From an uncultured Pelagibacteraceae bacterium (GTDB lineage: Bacteria > Pseudomonadota > Alphaproteobacteria > Pelagibacterales > Pelagibacteraceae): 64,000 nt of DNA. The position numbers and the translations under genes were made by a program. Each line of letters opens with the position of its first letter. The stretch's first letter is position 1. The notes under the pieces are model-generated. The model saw nothing but the letters and a program-made list of their open reading frames with translations, was not told the origin of the DNA and ran no database searches. Positions 9,477 through 17,559 of this stretch are shown here, one piece after another. Location of the stretch: positions 124,001-188,000 of the forward strand of contig CACEOY010000001.1 of assembly GCA_902561155.1 (NCBI GenBank), given 5' to 3'.

Positions 9477-10203
9477 ATATTTTTATATCTACCTCATCAA
9501 AATTTATCTGTTTTAAAGCAATGTAATCATTTTTAATCATTTTAATAGTCTTATATGGGCCTAAAAAAACCTCAAAATTATGTTTATTTTTTTTGTCTAT
9601 GGAGATTTTCTTATTTCTTAATAATAACGACTCACTTTTGACCCTCTCTATCAAAAGTTTAGCAGACTCTTGTGAATAAAAATTGCCTAAAATAATAATA
9701 AATTTAGGTTTTTTATTAGACATTTTTATTTTTGTTTTGCTAATATTATCTATTTTCACTTTTTCAACGGGAGCTTTTACGCCTAATTGCTTTTCTTCTT
9801 CATAAGTTTCAGCTTTTTTTGCAATGAAAGATTTATTCTTTTTAATCTCTTCCACTTCTACATATGGAAAATTTTCATTTAAACCAATTTGATTTGAAAT
9901 AGGTTTAGTAATTAAAACTTTGTAAAAATCCGGATAATCCAGTCTAAAAGAGTTTTTTAATATTATGTTTTTTCCATTATTAGGGTTTGTAATCTTTAAT
10001 AAAGAACCCCTTTTTACTTTATTATGAGCAATTATTAATTCATCCGAATTAATTTTCTTTTTGATAAATTTATTTTCATAATCTTTGAGAGTATAAATAT
10101 ATGCAAATCCTTTGGAGTTTAAAACAGGCTTTTCATATTTGTTCATACTTGGAGATGTACAAGAACATAAGACAAAAAATATTAAAAAATAGTTATATCT
10201 CAT
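9469..10203 (-). CDS. RlpA-like SPOR-domain lipoprotein with degenerate barrel domain
   Basis: A lipoprotein signal (LIFFVLCSC, modified Cys at about 13 or 15) is followed by a region that aligns by pattern with the RlpA double-psi beta-barrel: GFAYIY, IIAHNKVKRGSLLKITNPNNGKNI and later IGLNENFPYVEV. The active-site block DRGPF of true RlpA reads NSFRLDYPDFY here, so the lytic activity is probably lost. The C-terminal 75 residues (KFIIILGNFYSQESAKLLIERV to FEVFLGPYKT) are a SPOR domain, which binds denuded glycan strands at the division septum. The gene lies between mltB and dacC, the normal place of rlpA in Alphaproteobacteria. The family is inferred from pattern and context; I am less sure of catalytic status. 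Confidence 0.75.
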   Translation of the reverse strand: MRYNYFLIFFVLCSCTSPSMNKYEKPVLNSKGFAYIYTLKDYENKFIKKKINSDELIIAHNKVKRGSLLKITNPNNGKNIILKNSFRLDYPDFYKVLITKPISNQIGLNENFPYVEVEEIKKNKSFIAKKAETYEEEKQLGVKAPVEKVKIDNISKTKIKMSNKKPKFIIILGNFYSQESAKLLIERVKSESLLLRNKKISIDKKNKHNFEVFLGPYKTIKMIKNDYIALKQINFDEVDIKIYE

Positions 10204-11197
10204 TTTTAAATTTATCTTTTAATGTACATACGGCTAAAGCAAATCTTAGTGACCTATTCCATTTAAGTATTAACTCATAGTTATTAAAAACTAAATACGC
10301 TGGTTTAAGTTTTTTTGATCCAGGTATAATGTCTTTATCTGGAGTAATTATTGCTGCTGTCATATTATCATAAGAAGAATATTTTTCCGGATTTCGTAAA
10401 TATTTTTTTAGGTGCTTAACTTTTTTTTTGTTTTTCAATTTCCTTGCTGAAGTGTTTAGGTATTTATCTGGAACTGTTTTTTCTAGATTAATGCTGACGA
10501 AACATGGTGAGTTTGTTTGCCATCCTATTTTTTTTATATAATTAGCAGCAGATGCAAATGAATCATCAATTTTTTTTAACTCTATATTGGAATTGTTGTT
10601 ATAATCAATTGCATAATTTTTTATAGTAGATGGCATAAATTGAAAGTTCCCAAAAGCTCCAGCCCATGATCCAAATAAAATGTCCTTTTGAATTATATTT
10701 TTATCAATTAATTTTAATAATGTTAACAATTCTTCTGTAAAAAAGGCACTTCTTCTTTTATCAAAGCTTAATGTTGCTAAAGATGACAAGATGTCCATTT
10801 TTCCAAGATATTTTCCAAAATTTGTTTCTATGCCCATAAGTGCTAGTAGCAACTCTTTTTCTACTAAAAATTTACTTTCAATTTTATTGATTAATTTTTT
10901 TTCTTTTGAATATAGAATCAAACCTTTTTTAACTTTATTGTTATTTGTTCTTTTTCTTATATATGAGTGTGTGTCTTCATAAAATTCTGGCTGATATCTA
11001 TCATACTCAATCACTTTAGGTAAAAATTTAATATTTTGAAGTGTGTCGGTAATAGTATTTTCAGATACACCTTCACTCCTAGCCACATTTTTAAAATTTT
11101 CAAGCCATGCTCCAAAGTTATGTTCTGCCGCATTTAAAAAAGTGTTAAATAACAAAAAATAAAATATAAAAATAAATTTAATTAAGAATTTAGCCAT
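10193..11197 (-). CDS. mltB: Membrane-bound lytic murein transglycosylase B family protein
   Basis: Cleaves glycan strands of peptidoglycan with formation of 1,6-anhydro ends. The catalytic Glu is in LLALMGIETNFGKYLG (E124 from the start used here), and GSWAGAFGNFQFMPSTI is the family SLT block. The ORF track opens at 11299, but the ATG at 11197 places a proper signal peptide (AKFLIKFIFIFYFLLFNTFLNA) at the N-terminus; another ATG lies at 11212. The longer version adds an unlikely leader and comes within four bases of tRNA-Ser. The length is 334 residues. The 3' end overlaps the SPOR lipoprotein by 11 bases. With dacC and the SPOR protein it forms a cell-wall remodelling group. Confidence 0.9.
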   Translation of the reverse strand: MAKFLIKFIFIFYFLLFNTFLNAAEHNFGAWLENFKNVARSEGVSENTITDTLQNIKFLPKVIEYDRYQPEFYEDTHSYIRKRTNNNKVKKGLILYSKEKKLINKIESKFLVEKELLLALMGIETNFGKYLGKMDILSSLATLSFDKRRSAFFTEELLTLLKLIDKNIIQKDILFGSWAGAFGNFQFMPSTIKNYAIDYNNNSNIELKKIDDSFASAANYIKKIGWQTNSPCFVSINLEKTVPDKYLNTSARKLKNKKKVKHLKKYLRNPEKYSSYDNMTAAIITPDKDIIPGSKKLKPAYLVFNNYELILKWNRSLRFALAVCTLKDKFKNEI

Positions 11198-11302
11198 TTT
11201 GTTAGTTATCATAAATAATTTATTTAAACTAGTATTTGCAAAATAAATAAGATTATTGTTATTTTTAACTAATAATAGTATTAGTTTGTACTGTTTCATA
11301 AA

Positions 11303-11392
11303 GGAGAGGTGGCTGAGCGGTTGAAAGCACTGGTCTTGAAAACCAGCAACGGGGCAACTCGTTCGTGGGTTCGAATCCCACCCTCTCCGCCA
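11303..11392 (+). tRNA. tRNA-Ser (anticodon TGA)
   Basis: A 90-base class II tRNA. The acceptor GGAGAGG pairs with CCTCTCC, the discriminator is G and CCA is encoded. The anticodon arm CTGGTCTTGAAAACCAG gives anticodon TGA. The long variable arm is AACGGGGCAACTCGTT, and the T arm holds GGTTCGAATCC. The CCA end directly abuts the TAA of the convergent sdhE gene with no spacer. Confidence 0.97.
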
Positions 11393-11647
11393 TTATAATT
11401 TAAATTTACTAAAAATTTCTACTACTTGATTTATTTTTATCTTTTTATTAATTTTTTTTGTTTGATAATAATTATAAATAATTTCATCCTCTAAATTCAA
11501 AAAGTCAAATAAGTCCTCAAGTTCCTTTTTCGAAAAAGTGTTAATATATTTATCAACAAATTTACTGAGTAGAATGTCCATCTCTTTAGTACCGCGATAA
11601 TTTGCTCTGTAAATTATTTTTTTCTTTAAAGTTTCTAATTCAATCAT
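11393..11647 (-). CDS. sdhE: SdhE-type FAD assembly factor for succinate dehydrogenase
   Basis: A small helical protein (84 residues) of the SdhE/Sdh5/YgfY family that promotes covalent attachment of FAD to the flavoprotein subunit of succinate dehydrogenase. The diagnostic RGTKEMDILLSKF segment (the RGxxE motif at residues 18-22) is present, followed by LEDLFDFLNLEDEIIYNYY, the typical acidic helix. The location next to recG, divergently transcribed, is common in Alphaproteobacteria. The stop codon touches the end of tRNA-Ser. Confidence 0.93.
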   Translation of the reverse strand: MIELETLKKKIIYRANYRGTKEMDILLSKFVDKYINTFSKKELEDLFDFLNLEDEIIYNYYQTKKINKKIKINQVVEIFSKFKL

Positions 11648-11672
11648 TTAATTAATGTATTATATATTATCT

Positions 11673-13730
11673 ATGACAATTTTTAAAAATAAAGATGATC
11701 TTTTTAAAAATATTTCTTTTTTAAAAGGAGTTGGTCCGAAACTTAGCAAATATTTAAAAAATAAGAAAATAGAAAGAATCAATGATTTGTTGTGGCATTT
11801 CCCTTACTCATCAACGGATAGATCGGATATGGTAACTCTTGATAGATTAGAAGTTGGTAAAATTCAAACTATTAAAGTACAAGTTTTAAAATATAATTTC
11901 CCAAGAGTTAGGAATTTGCCAAATAAAGTTATTTGTTCGGATAATTTTGGTAAAATTGATATTGTCTTTTTTAATAGCAGAGAGGGCTATATAAGATCTG
12001 TCTTACCAATCAATAAATTTGTTTTAATAAGTGGAAAAATTAATTTTTACAAAAATAAATATCAAATAACAAATCCAAGTTATATTACATCAATAGATAA
12101 AATTGATTATGTAAAAAAAAATATTCCAAAGTATTCATTAACTGAGGGTCTTAATGAAAAATCCTATAGAAAAATTATTGAAAAAGTAATTAATAATCTT
12201 CCCAATCTAAGTGAGTGGCACGACAAAGATATATTAGAAAAATTTGGTTTTTGTTCATGGAATGAGTCTATAGTAAAAATACATAGTTTGAATAATAGTA
12301 ATGTAAAAAATAGTAAATATTTACGTAGACTGGCTTTAGATGAAATATTGTCAAATTTAATAGTTCTCTCCAAAAATCGAAAAAAATTTAAAAAAATTAT
12401 AAAAGAAAGTAAAATATTTAATAATTCACTATCTAATAAGATATTAAATAATTTAAATTTTAAACTAACGAACAATCAAGAAGAAGTAATTAATGAAATC
12501 AATGATGATTTAAAATCTAAAAAAAAAATGTTTCGAATACTTCAAGGTGACGTTGGTTCGGGAAAAACTATTGTTTCTTTTTTAACAGCAGCAAATACTT
12601 TAGAGATTGGTTACCAAACAGCTTTAATGGCTCCGACAGCAATATTAGCAAAACAACATTATAATTTGGCAAAAAAAATATTTGATGGTACTAAAATTAA
12701 AATTAAACTTTTGACTGGTAAAACTGAGACAAAGTTAAGAAAAAAAATTCTTGAAGAGTTAAAAATTGGAGAAATCGATTTATTAATTGGAACACACGCC
12801 TTATTTCAAAAAAAAATTGATTTTAAAAACCTAGGTTACATTATTATAGATGAACAACATAAATTTGGAGTAAAACAAAGAATGTCATTGGCTAACAAAG
12901 GAGGGAAAAATTGTGATGTTTTGTTAATGTCGGCTACTCCAATACCTAGAACAATGATGTTAACAATTTATGGTGACATGGATGTTTCCAGGCTTATAGA
13001 AAAACCAAAAAATAGACTTCCAATTTTAACTTACTCTAAGCCAGAAAAAAAAATTGAAGAATTAATAAAGATAATTAAAAAAAATTTATCTCAAAATAAT
13101 CAGGTTTTTTGGGTGTGTCCTTTAATTAAAGACTCTAGGATCTTAGATTATTCGTCTGTTAATAAAAGATTTGACTGGTTAAAAAAAAAATTTCCAAATG
13201 AGACAAATATATTGCATGGAGAATTAAAACAAGATGAGAAAAACTTAGTATTAGAAAAATTTCTTAACAAAAAAACTAAAATATTGGTTTCAACAACGGT
13301 TATAGAAGTTGGAATTGATTTTCCGGATGCAAATTTAATAATTATTGAAAATGCTAATAAGTTTGGTTTGGCTCAGTTACACCAACTACGTGGGAGAGTT
13401 GGTAGAGGTCAAAAGCAAGGCAAATGTATATTATTATTTAAAGATAATTTATCAAAAAATAGTATTCAAAGAATAAAAATTTTGAAAAAGTCTAGTGATG
13501 GATTTTTCATTGCAGAGGAAGATATGAAAATGAGAGGTTTCGGAGATATTATTGGTTACCAACAAAGTGGAAGTAAATTCTTCAGAATTGCTGATCCTAT
13601 AGATCATAGTGATCTCTTTATTTATGCTGAAAATTACTTAAAAAAAATTGAGAATGAAAATTTAAATAGATTTGATTTTTTAGTAAAATTACATGATAGA
13701 GCAGAAATTATTTACTCTAAAGATGATTAA
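11673..13730 (+). CDS. recG: ATP-dependent DNA helicase RecG
   Basis: Branch-migration helicase that remodels stalled forks and Holliday junctions. The N-terminal wedge domain has an early helix-hairpin-like SFLKGVGPKLSKYL and HFPYSSTDRS. The helicase core shows motif I GDVGSGKTIVS near residue 290, motif II IIDEQHKFG (DEQH), motif III SATPIPRT, and the C-terminal QLRGRVGRG. At 685 residues from this ATG the length is normal. An upstream in-frame ATG at 11655 would add MYYILS; I prefer MTIFKN, but either is possible. Only 7-25 bases separate it from the divergent sdhE start. Its end overlaps the convergent DUF502 gene by four bases. Confidence 0.96.
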   Translation: MTIFKNKDDLFKNISFLKGVGPKLSKYLKNKKIERINDLLWHFPYSSTDRSDMVTLDRLEVGKIQTIKVQVLKYNFPRVRNLPNKVICSDNFGKIDIVFFNSREGYIRSVLPINKFVLISGKINFYKNKYQITNPSYITSIDKIDYVKKNIPKYSLTEGLNEKSYRKIIEKVINNLPNLSEWHDKDILEKFGFCSWNESIVKIHSLNNSNVKNSKYLRRLALDEILSNLIVLSKNRKKFKKIIKESKIFNNSLSNKILNNLNFKLTNNQEEVINEINDDLKSKKKMFRILQGDVGSGKTIVSFLTAANTLEIGYQTALMAPTAILAKQHYNLAKKIFDGTKIKIKLLTGKTETKLRKKILEELKIGEIDLLIGTHALFQKKIDFKNLGYIIIDEQHKFGVKQRMSLANKGGKNCDVLLMSATPIPRTMMLTIYGDMDVSRLIEKPKNRLPILTYSKPEKKIEELIKIIKKNLSQNNQVFWVCPLIKDSRILDYSSVNKRFDWLKKKFPNETNILHGELKQDEKNLVLEKFLNKKTKILVSTTVIEVGIDFPDANLIIIENANKFGLAQLHQLRGRVGRGQKQGKCILLFKDNLSKNSIQRIKILKKSSDGFFIAEEDMKMRGFGDIIGYQQSGSKFFRIADPIDHSDLFIYAENYLKKIENENLNRFDFLVKLHDRAEIIYSKDD

Positions 13731-14341
13731 TCAATATCCGATGTGCCAGCGGATACAATAAATTTAGATGCTTGTTCAAAAGTTATATTTAAGAAAATTA
13801 AGTTTTTTTTTGGCACCATTAACAAAAAACCACTCGTAGGGTTTGGGGTTGTTGGCACGAAAACATTTACAAGTTCGTTACCAATTTTATCGTTTATAAT
13901 TCCTTTGTTTTCTTTTGTTGCGAACCCTACAGCCCACACATCTTTTTTAGGATATTCAAGTAAAACTACACTTTTTTGTTTGTTATCACTTTTTGTTAAA
14001 CTTTCTGTCATTTGGTTAATTGCAGAATAAATAGTTCTTAAAATCGGAATTCTTTTTAAAATTCTATTGATTAATTCAAATATTTTTTTACCTAAAAATG
14101 ATAACGATAACCAACCTATAAATGTAATAATAATGATTGCAATTATAATTTCAATACCAGGTATCTCAAAAGGTAAATAGTTATTAGGATTTAATTCTTT
14201 AGGAAGAATGTTTGAAGATACTTTGATTATGAACAAAGACAAATAAAGTGTTATTCCGATTGGAATAAGAACTACAGCTCCAGCAAAAAAATTGTTTCTT
14301 AATCTTGATAAAATTGATGTTTTTTTTCCTTTTTGAGCCAT
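13727..14341 (-). CDS. DUF502 family membrane protein
   Basis: A 204-residue protein of the DUF502 family. Two transmembrane helices are visible, the first in FFAGAVVLIPIGITLYLSLFII (about 16-37) and the second in IEIIIAIIIITFIGWLSLSF (about 62-81). A soluble C-terminal part has the family pattern SVVLLEYPKKDVWAVGFAT and NVFVPTTPNPTSGFLLMVP. The molecular function is unknown; plant members affect membrane transport signalling, but that does not inform this one. The position beside recG is conserved in Alphaproteobacteria. Confidence 0.88.
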   Translation of the reverse strand: MAQKGKKTSILSRLRNNFFAGAVVLIPIGITLYLSLFIIKVSSNILPKELNPNNYLPFEIPGIEIIIAIIIITFIGWLSLSFLGKKIFELINRILKRIPILRTIYSAINQMTESLTKSDNKQKSVVLLEYPKKDVWAVGFATKENKGIINDKIGNELVNVFVPTTPNPTSGFLLMVPKKNLIFLNITFEQASKFIVSAGTSDID

Positions 14342-14416
14342 TAGTTATAACTTGAGTATATTATAAATATTAATATTAATATAAAAATTGCAATTAATAA
14401 TTTATTATTTAAAATC

Positions 14417-15262
14417 ATGAGTCATATGAAACATAACATAAATAGAAGAAAATTTCTTGGCTTATTTGGTGGTGGCTGTTGTTCAATATTAATGCCCTCT
14501 TGTGCGACTGTTCCTATCACGGAAAGAAAACAATTAAGCCTTATTCCTGAGGCTACAATAAATCGTCAAGCTGCGGCTGCATATGAAAATTTTAGAAGCA
14601 AAACCAAATTAATAACAAAAGGATCTCAATTAAAAGAAATTAAAGAAATAGGAAGAAAAATGGAAAATGCTGTAAGTGCTTTTTTTTTAAATAAAGGAGA
14701 GAAAGATCCTACAGCTAATTTTGGTTGGGATTATATTTTAGTTGATAATGACAAGGTAGTAAATGCTTGGTGCATGCCAGGAGGAAAAATTGCGGTTTAT
14801 ACAGGTCTACTTAAAGTAACAAAAAATACTGACGCTCTGTCAGTAGTAATGGGTCACGAAATAGCACATGCTGTTGCCAGACACTCTGTTGAAAGAGCTA
14901 GTCAAGCAATGACAATTAATATAGGCACTGCAGTTGCAGATATTTTTACTGGAGGCGCAGTAAGTCAAGCTAGGAATCAAGTTGGCAATACAACTGGTAT
15001 GGATATTTACAGAATAGGTATTATGAATCCATTTGGTCGAAAACAGGAAACTGAAGCAGATTATTTGGGATTAATTTTTTCATCTTTGTCAGGATATGAC
15101 ATTCGAGAATCAGTCAAGCTATGGGAAAGAATGGCAGAAAGAAACAAGGGTAAAGAACCACCTGTTTTTTTAAGCACACACCCATCAAGCACAAAAAGAA
15201 TTGAAAACTTAGAAAATTGGATAACAGAAGTGATTTTAAAGTATCCACCAATATCAACTTAA
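14417..15262 (+). CDS. M48 family metallopeptidase, predicted Tat-exported lipoprotein
   Basis: Zinc peptidase with HEIAH at residues 147-151 and the third ligand E213 in QETEADYLG, the standard M48 layout of LoiP/YcaL/BepA-like proteins. The N-terminus NRRKFLGLFGG carries a twin-arginine motif, and MPSCA at 26-30 looks like a lipobox with C29. The protein is therefore probably exported folded through Tat and lipid-anchored; tatABC is encoded about 14 kb away in this window. Such enzymes usually degrade misfolded envelope proteins. A second in-frame ATG at 14426 is an equally good start. The length of 281 is usual. Confidence 0.9.
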   Translation: MSHMKHNINRRKFLGLFGGGCCSILMPSCATVPITERKQLSLIPEATINRQAAAAYENFRSKTKLITKGSQLKEIKEIGRKMENAVSAFFLNKGEKDPTANFGWDYILVDNDKVVNAWCMPGGKIAVYTGLLKVTKNTDALSVVMGHEIAHAVARHSVERASQAMTINIGTAVADIFTGGAVSQARNQVGNTTGMDIYRIGIMNPFGRKQETEADYLGLIFSSLSGYDIRESVKLWERMAERNKGKEPPVFLSTHPSSTKRIENLENWITEVILKYPPIST

Positions 15263-15270
15263 AGCTGATT

Positions 15271-15346
15271 TGGTGAGCCCTGATGGACTCGAACCATCGA
15301 CACCCTCCTTAAAAGGGAGGTGCTCTACCAACTGAGCTAAGGGCCC
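15271..15346 (-). tRNA. tRNA-Lys (anticodon TTT)
   Basis: A 76-base tRNA on the reverse strand. The acceptor GGGCCCT pairs with AGGGCTC (one G-U), the discriminator is A and CCA is encoded. The D arm is GCTCAGTTGGTAGAGC, the anticodon arm CTCCCTTTTAAGGAG with anticodon TTT, and the T arm has GGTTCGAGTCC. It lies 8 bases past the stop of the convergent M48 peptidase. Confidence 0.97.
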
Positions 15347-15394
15347 AAAGAAATTTCTTTTACATATAAATGGTTAAAAATTCAATAAGATTTA

Positions 15395-16510
15395 TTAATT
15401 AAAAAATTTGATATATTTGTTATAGAATTTAGCGAATGTGCGACTCTTAATACTTTTTCTTATTTCGCTCATAAATTGTTGATAAAAATTAATATTATGT
15501 AAAGAAATCAACATAGATGCCAATAACTCGTTTGTCCTAATTAAGTGATTTAAATAGCTTTTTGAATATTTATTTAAATTTCTAAGGCTACACCTTTCAT
15601 CTAATGGAGATTTATCATCTTTGTATATAGAATTTTTAAGATTTATTTTACCTTTCCAAGTAAAAGCCAAACCTGTTCTTCCTGATCTAGTTGGCATAAC
15701 GCAGTCAAACATGTCTACACCTTCGTTTATTGCGCCTAACATATCTGAAGGTGTTCCTACGCCCATTAAATACCTAGGTTTATTTTCTGGCATTTTATCT
15801 GTAATATTTTTTACTGTTTCAAACATTTCTTGTTGGGTCTCACCTACTGCTAAACCTCCAATCGAGTACCCATCAAAGTTTATATCTAATAATTTTTGTA
15901 AGCTCTCTACTCTTAAGTCTTTATACAAACCTCCTTGGATTATGCCGAATAGAGCTTTTTTTTTATTATTCCCAAATTCAACTTTACATCTTTTGGCCCA
16001 CTTTGTTGATGTTTCAATAGCTCTTTTTAATTTCTCTCTATTGTTTGTTAATTTTGGGCACTCATCCAAAACCATCAAAATATCTGAATTTATTGATTTT
16101 TGAATTCTAATACTTTGCTCGGGACTCAAAACTATTTTTTTGCCATCAATGTGAGATCTGAAAGTCGCTCCAATATCTTGATCAATTTTATTTAATTTTG
16201 ATAGTGACATTATTTGAAACCCACCAGAATCGGTTAATATCGGTTTATCCCAATTCATAAATTTGTGTAGACCTCCAAATTTATCTAAAATTTTAGAGCC
16301 AGGTCTTAACATTAAATGGTAAGTATTTCCCAAAATAATTTGAGATCCAGTTTTCTTGATATCTTCCACAAACAAACCTTTAACTGTACCAAGAGTACCT
16401 ACAGGCATAAATGCAGGCGTATCTATTATACCTCGAGATGTTTTAATCCTACCTAGCCTAGCTTTTTTGTATTTTTTAATTACACTAAAAGAAAACTCTT
16501 TTTTTTTCAT
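15395..16510 (-). CDS. tgt: tRNA-guanine transglycosylase with altered zinc site
   Basis: Exchanges the wobble guanine of GUN-anticodon tRNAs for preQ1 in queuosine synthesis. The catalytic block DSGGFQIMS (D94), the preQ1-binding SIGGLAVGE (217-224) and the nucleophile region MFDCVMPTRSGRTG (D269) are intact, and the 371-residue length is right. The zinc motif is unusual: the normal CxCxxC reads C307-S-L-R-N-L, so two of the three cysteines are leucines, while the histidine (H338) is kept. The gene follows ppi in the gyrA-coaD-ppi string; queA, often between ppi and tgt in Alphaproteobacteria, is not there. The family is certain; whether zinc is bound is in doubt. Confidence 0.95.
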   Translation of the reverse strand: MKKKEFSFSVIKKYKKARLGRIKTSRGIIDTPAFMPVGTLGTVKGLFVEDIKKTGSQIILGNTYHLMLRPGSKILDKFGGLHKFMNWDKPILTDSGGFQIMSLSKLNKIDQDIGATFRSHIDGKKIVLSPEQSIRIQKSINSDILMVLDECPKLTNNREKLKRAIETSTKWAKRCKVEFGNNKKKALFGIIQGGLYKDLRVESLQKLLDINFDGYSIGGLAVGETQQEMFETVKNITDKMPENKPRYLMGVGTPSDMLGAINEGVDMFDCVMPTRSGRTGLAFTWKGKINLKNSIYKDDKSPLDERCSLRNLNKYSKSYLNHLIRTNELLASMLISLHNINFYQQFMSEIRKSIKSRTFAKFYNKYIKFFN

Positions 16511-16516
16511 CTAAAG

Positions 16517-17068
16517 TTATTTTAACTTTAAACTAATAATTTTATCAGGACTTCTAACAGAACCGTTAGGACCTTCTCCTTTTTTAATTTTATCTATGAA
16601 CTCCATTCCTTTTATTACTTTTCCGAAAACAGTATATTGTCTATCTAAATGAGGAGCGGGTTGAAAACAAATAAAAAATTGACTATTAGCACTGTTAGGA
16701 TCTGATGATCTTGCTGCAGAAAGAACACCTCTATCGTGTGGTATATCCGAGAACTCTGATTTTAAATCTGGCATGTTAGAGCCACCTGTTCCGGCCAAAG
16801 ATAAATTGAAATCTTTAGAATTAGAATTTCCAAATTTAACATCTCCAGTTTGCGCCATAAAACCTTCTATAACTCTATGGAAAACTACTCCATTGTATAA
16901 TCCTTTTTTTGCAAGATCTTTAAATCTTTCAACATGATTAGGTGCAATGTCTGAATAAAGTTCAAGTTCTACAACACCATCTTTAAGTTCCATTATCATA
17001 ATTTCCTCCGAGTAAAGTTTATTAAAAATTAAAAAGAAAAATAATAATAAGATATATTTTTTTTTCAT
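16517..17068 (-). CDS. Exported cyclophilin-type peptidyl-prolyl cis-trans isomerase
   Basis: Catalyses proline isomerisation during folding of periplasmic proteins. A signal peptide (KKKYILLLFFFLIFNKLYS) precedes the cyclophilin domain. Catalytic and binding segments visible are VVFHRVIEGFMAQTGD, NSQFFICFQPAPHLDRQYTVFGKV and the start motif VELELYSDIAPNHVERF. The length is 183. Alphaproteobacteria often carry two tandem cyclophilins here (exported and cytoplasmic); only the exported one is present. It overlaps coaD by four bases. Confidence 0.95.
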   Translation of the reverse strand: MKKKYILLLFFFLIFNKLYSEEIMIMELKDGVVELELYSDIAPNHVERFKDLAKKGLYNGVVFHRVIEGFMAQTGDVKFGNSNSKDFNLSLAGTGGSNMPDLKSEFSDIPHDRGVLSAARSSDPNSANSQFFICFQPAPHLDRQYTVFGKVIKGMEFIDKIKKGEGPNGSVRSPDKIISLKLK

Positions 17069-17559
17069 TCCAATTTATTTTTTAATTTTTTTACTATAGA
17101 TTTTGTTAAAAATCTGTCAATTTTTCCATCTAATCGGGCTATTTCCTTAACAAATTTTGATGAAATAATTTGATTTTCAACATCAGACATCATAAATATC
17201 GTTTCAATTTTTTCATTTAATTTTTTGTTCATTCCAGCAAGTTGAAATTCATATTCAAAATCTGATACAGCTCTGAGACCTCTTATAATTACATTTGCTT
17301 TATATTTATTGCATAGATTTATCGTCAGAGTATTAAAAGGTATAACTAAAATCCTTTTACTACTTAGTTTTAAATCTTTAAATAATGAATCCTTAATTAT
17401 TTCAACTCTTTCATCTATGGTAAAAAGATAATCTTTATTTATATTTTCTGCAGCTGCTACCACAACTTTATCGAAGATTTTTAGAGACTTTTTAATTACA
17501 TCTATATGACCAAAAGTAATTGGATCAAATGTTCCTGGGTAAATGGCAGTGTTTCTCAT
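17065..17559 (-). CDS. coaD: Pantetheine-phosphate adenylyltransferase
   Basis: Transfers AMP from ATP to 4'-phosphopantetheine in coenzyme A synthesis. Hallmarks are YPGTFDPITFGHIDVI (residues 7-22, with the T/HxGH nucleotidyltransferase motif), IIRGLRAVSDFEYEFQLAGMN, and ISSKFVKEIARLDG near the end. The length of 164 matches the hexameric bacterial enzyme. It shares one base with gyrA upstream and four with ppi downstream, in a conserved alphaproteobacterial order. Confidence 0.97.
   Translation of the reverse strand: MRNTAIYPGTFDPITFGHIDVIKKSLKIFDKVVVAAAENINKDYLFTIDERVEIIKDSLFKDLKLSSKRILVIPFNTLTINLCNKYKANVIIRGLRAVSDFEYEFQLAGMNKKLNEKIETIFMMSDVENQIISSKFVKEIARLDGKIDRFLTKSIVKKLKNKLE

Noticed and set aside
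11268-11285. ACTAATA-ATAG-TATTAGT inverted repeat before tRNA-Ser
   Set aside because: AT-only stem, weak, and within the region that must hold the tRNA promoter; no other support for a functional hairpin.
15621-16103. 160-residue plus-strand ORF opposite tgt
   Set aside because: Antisense shadow; tgt motifs are clear on the minus strand.
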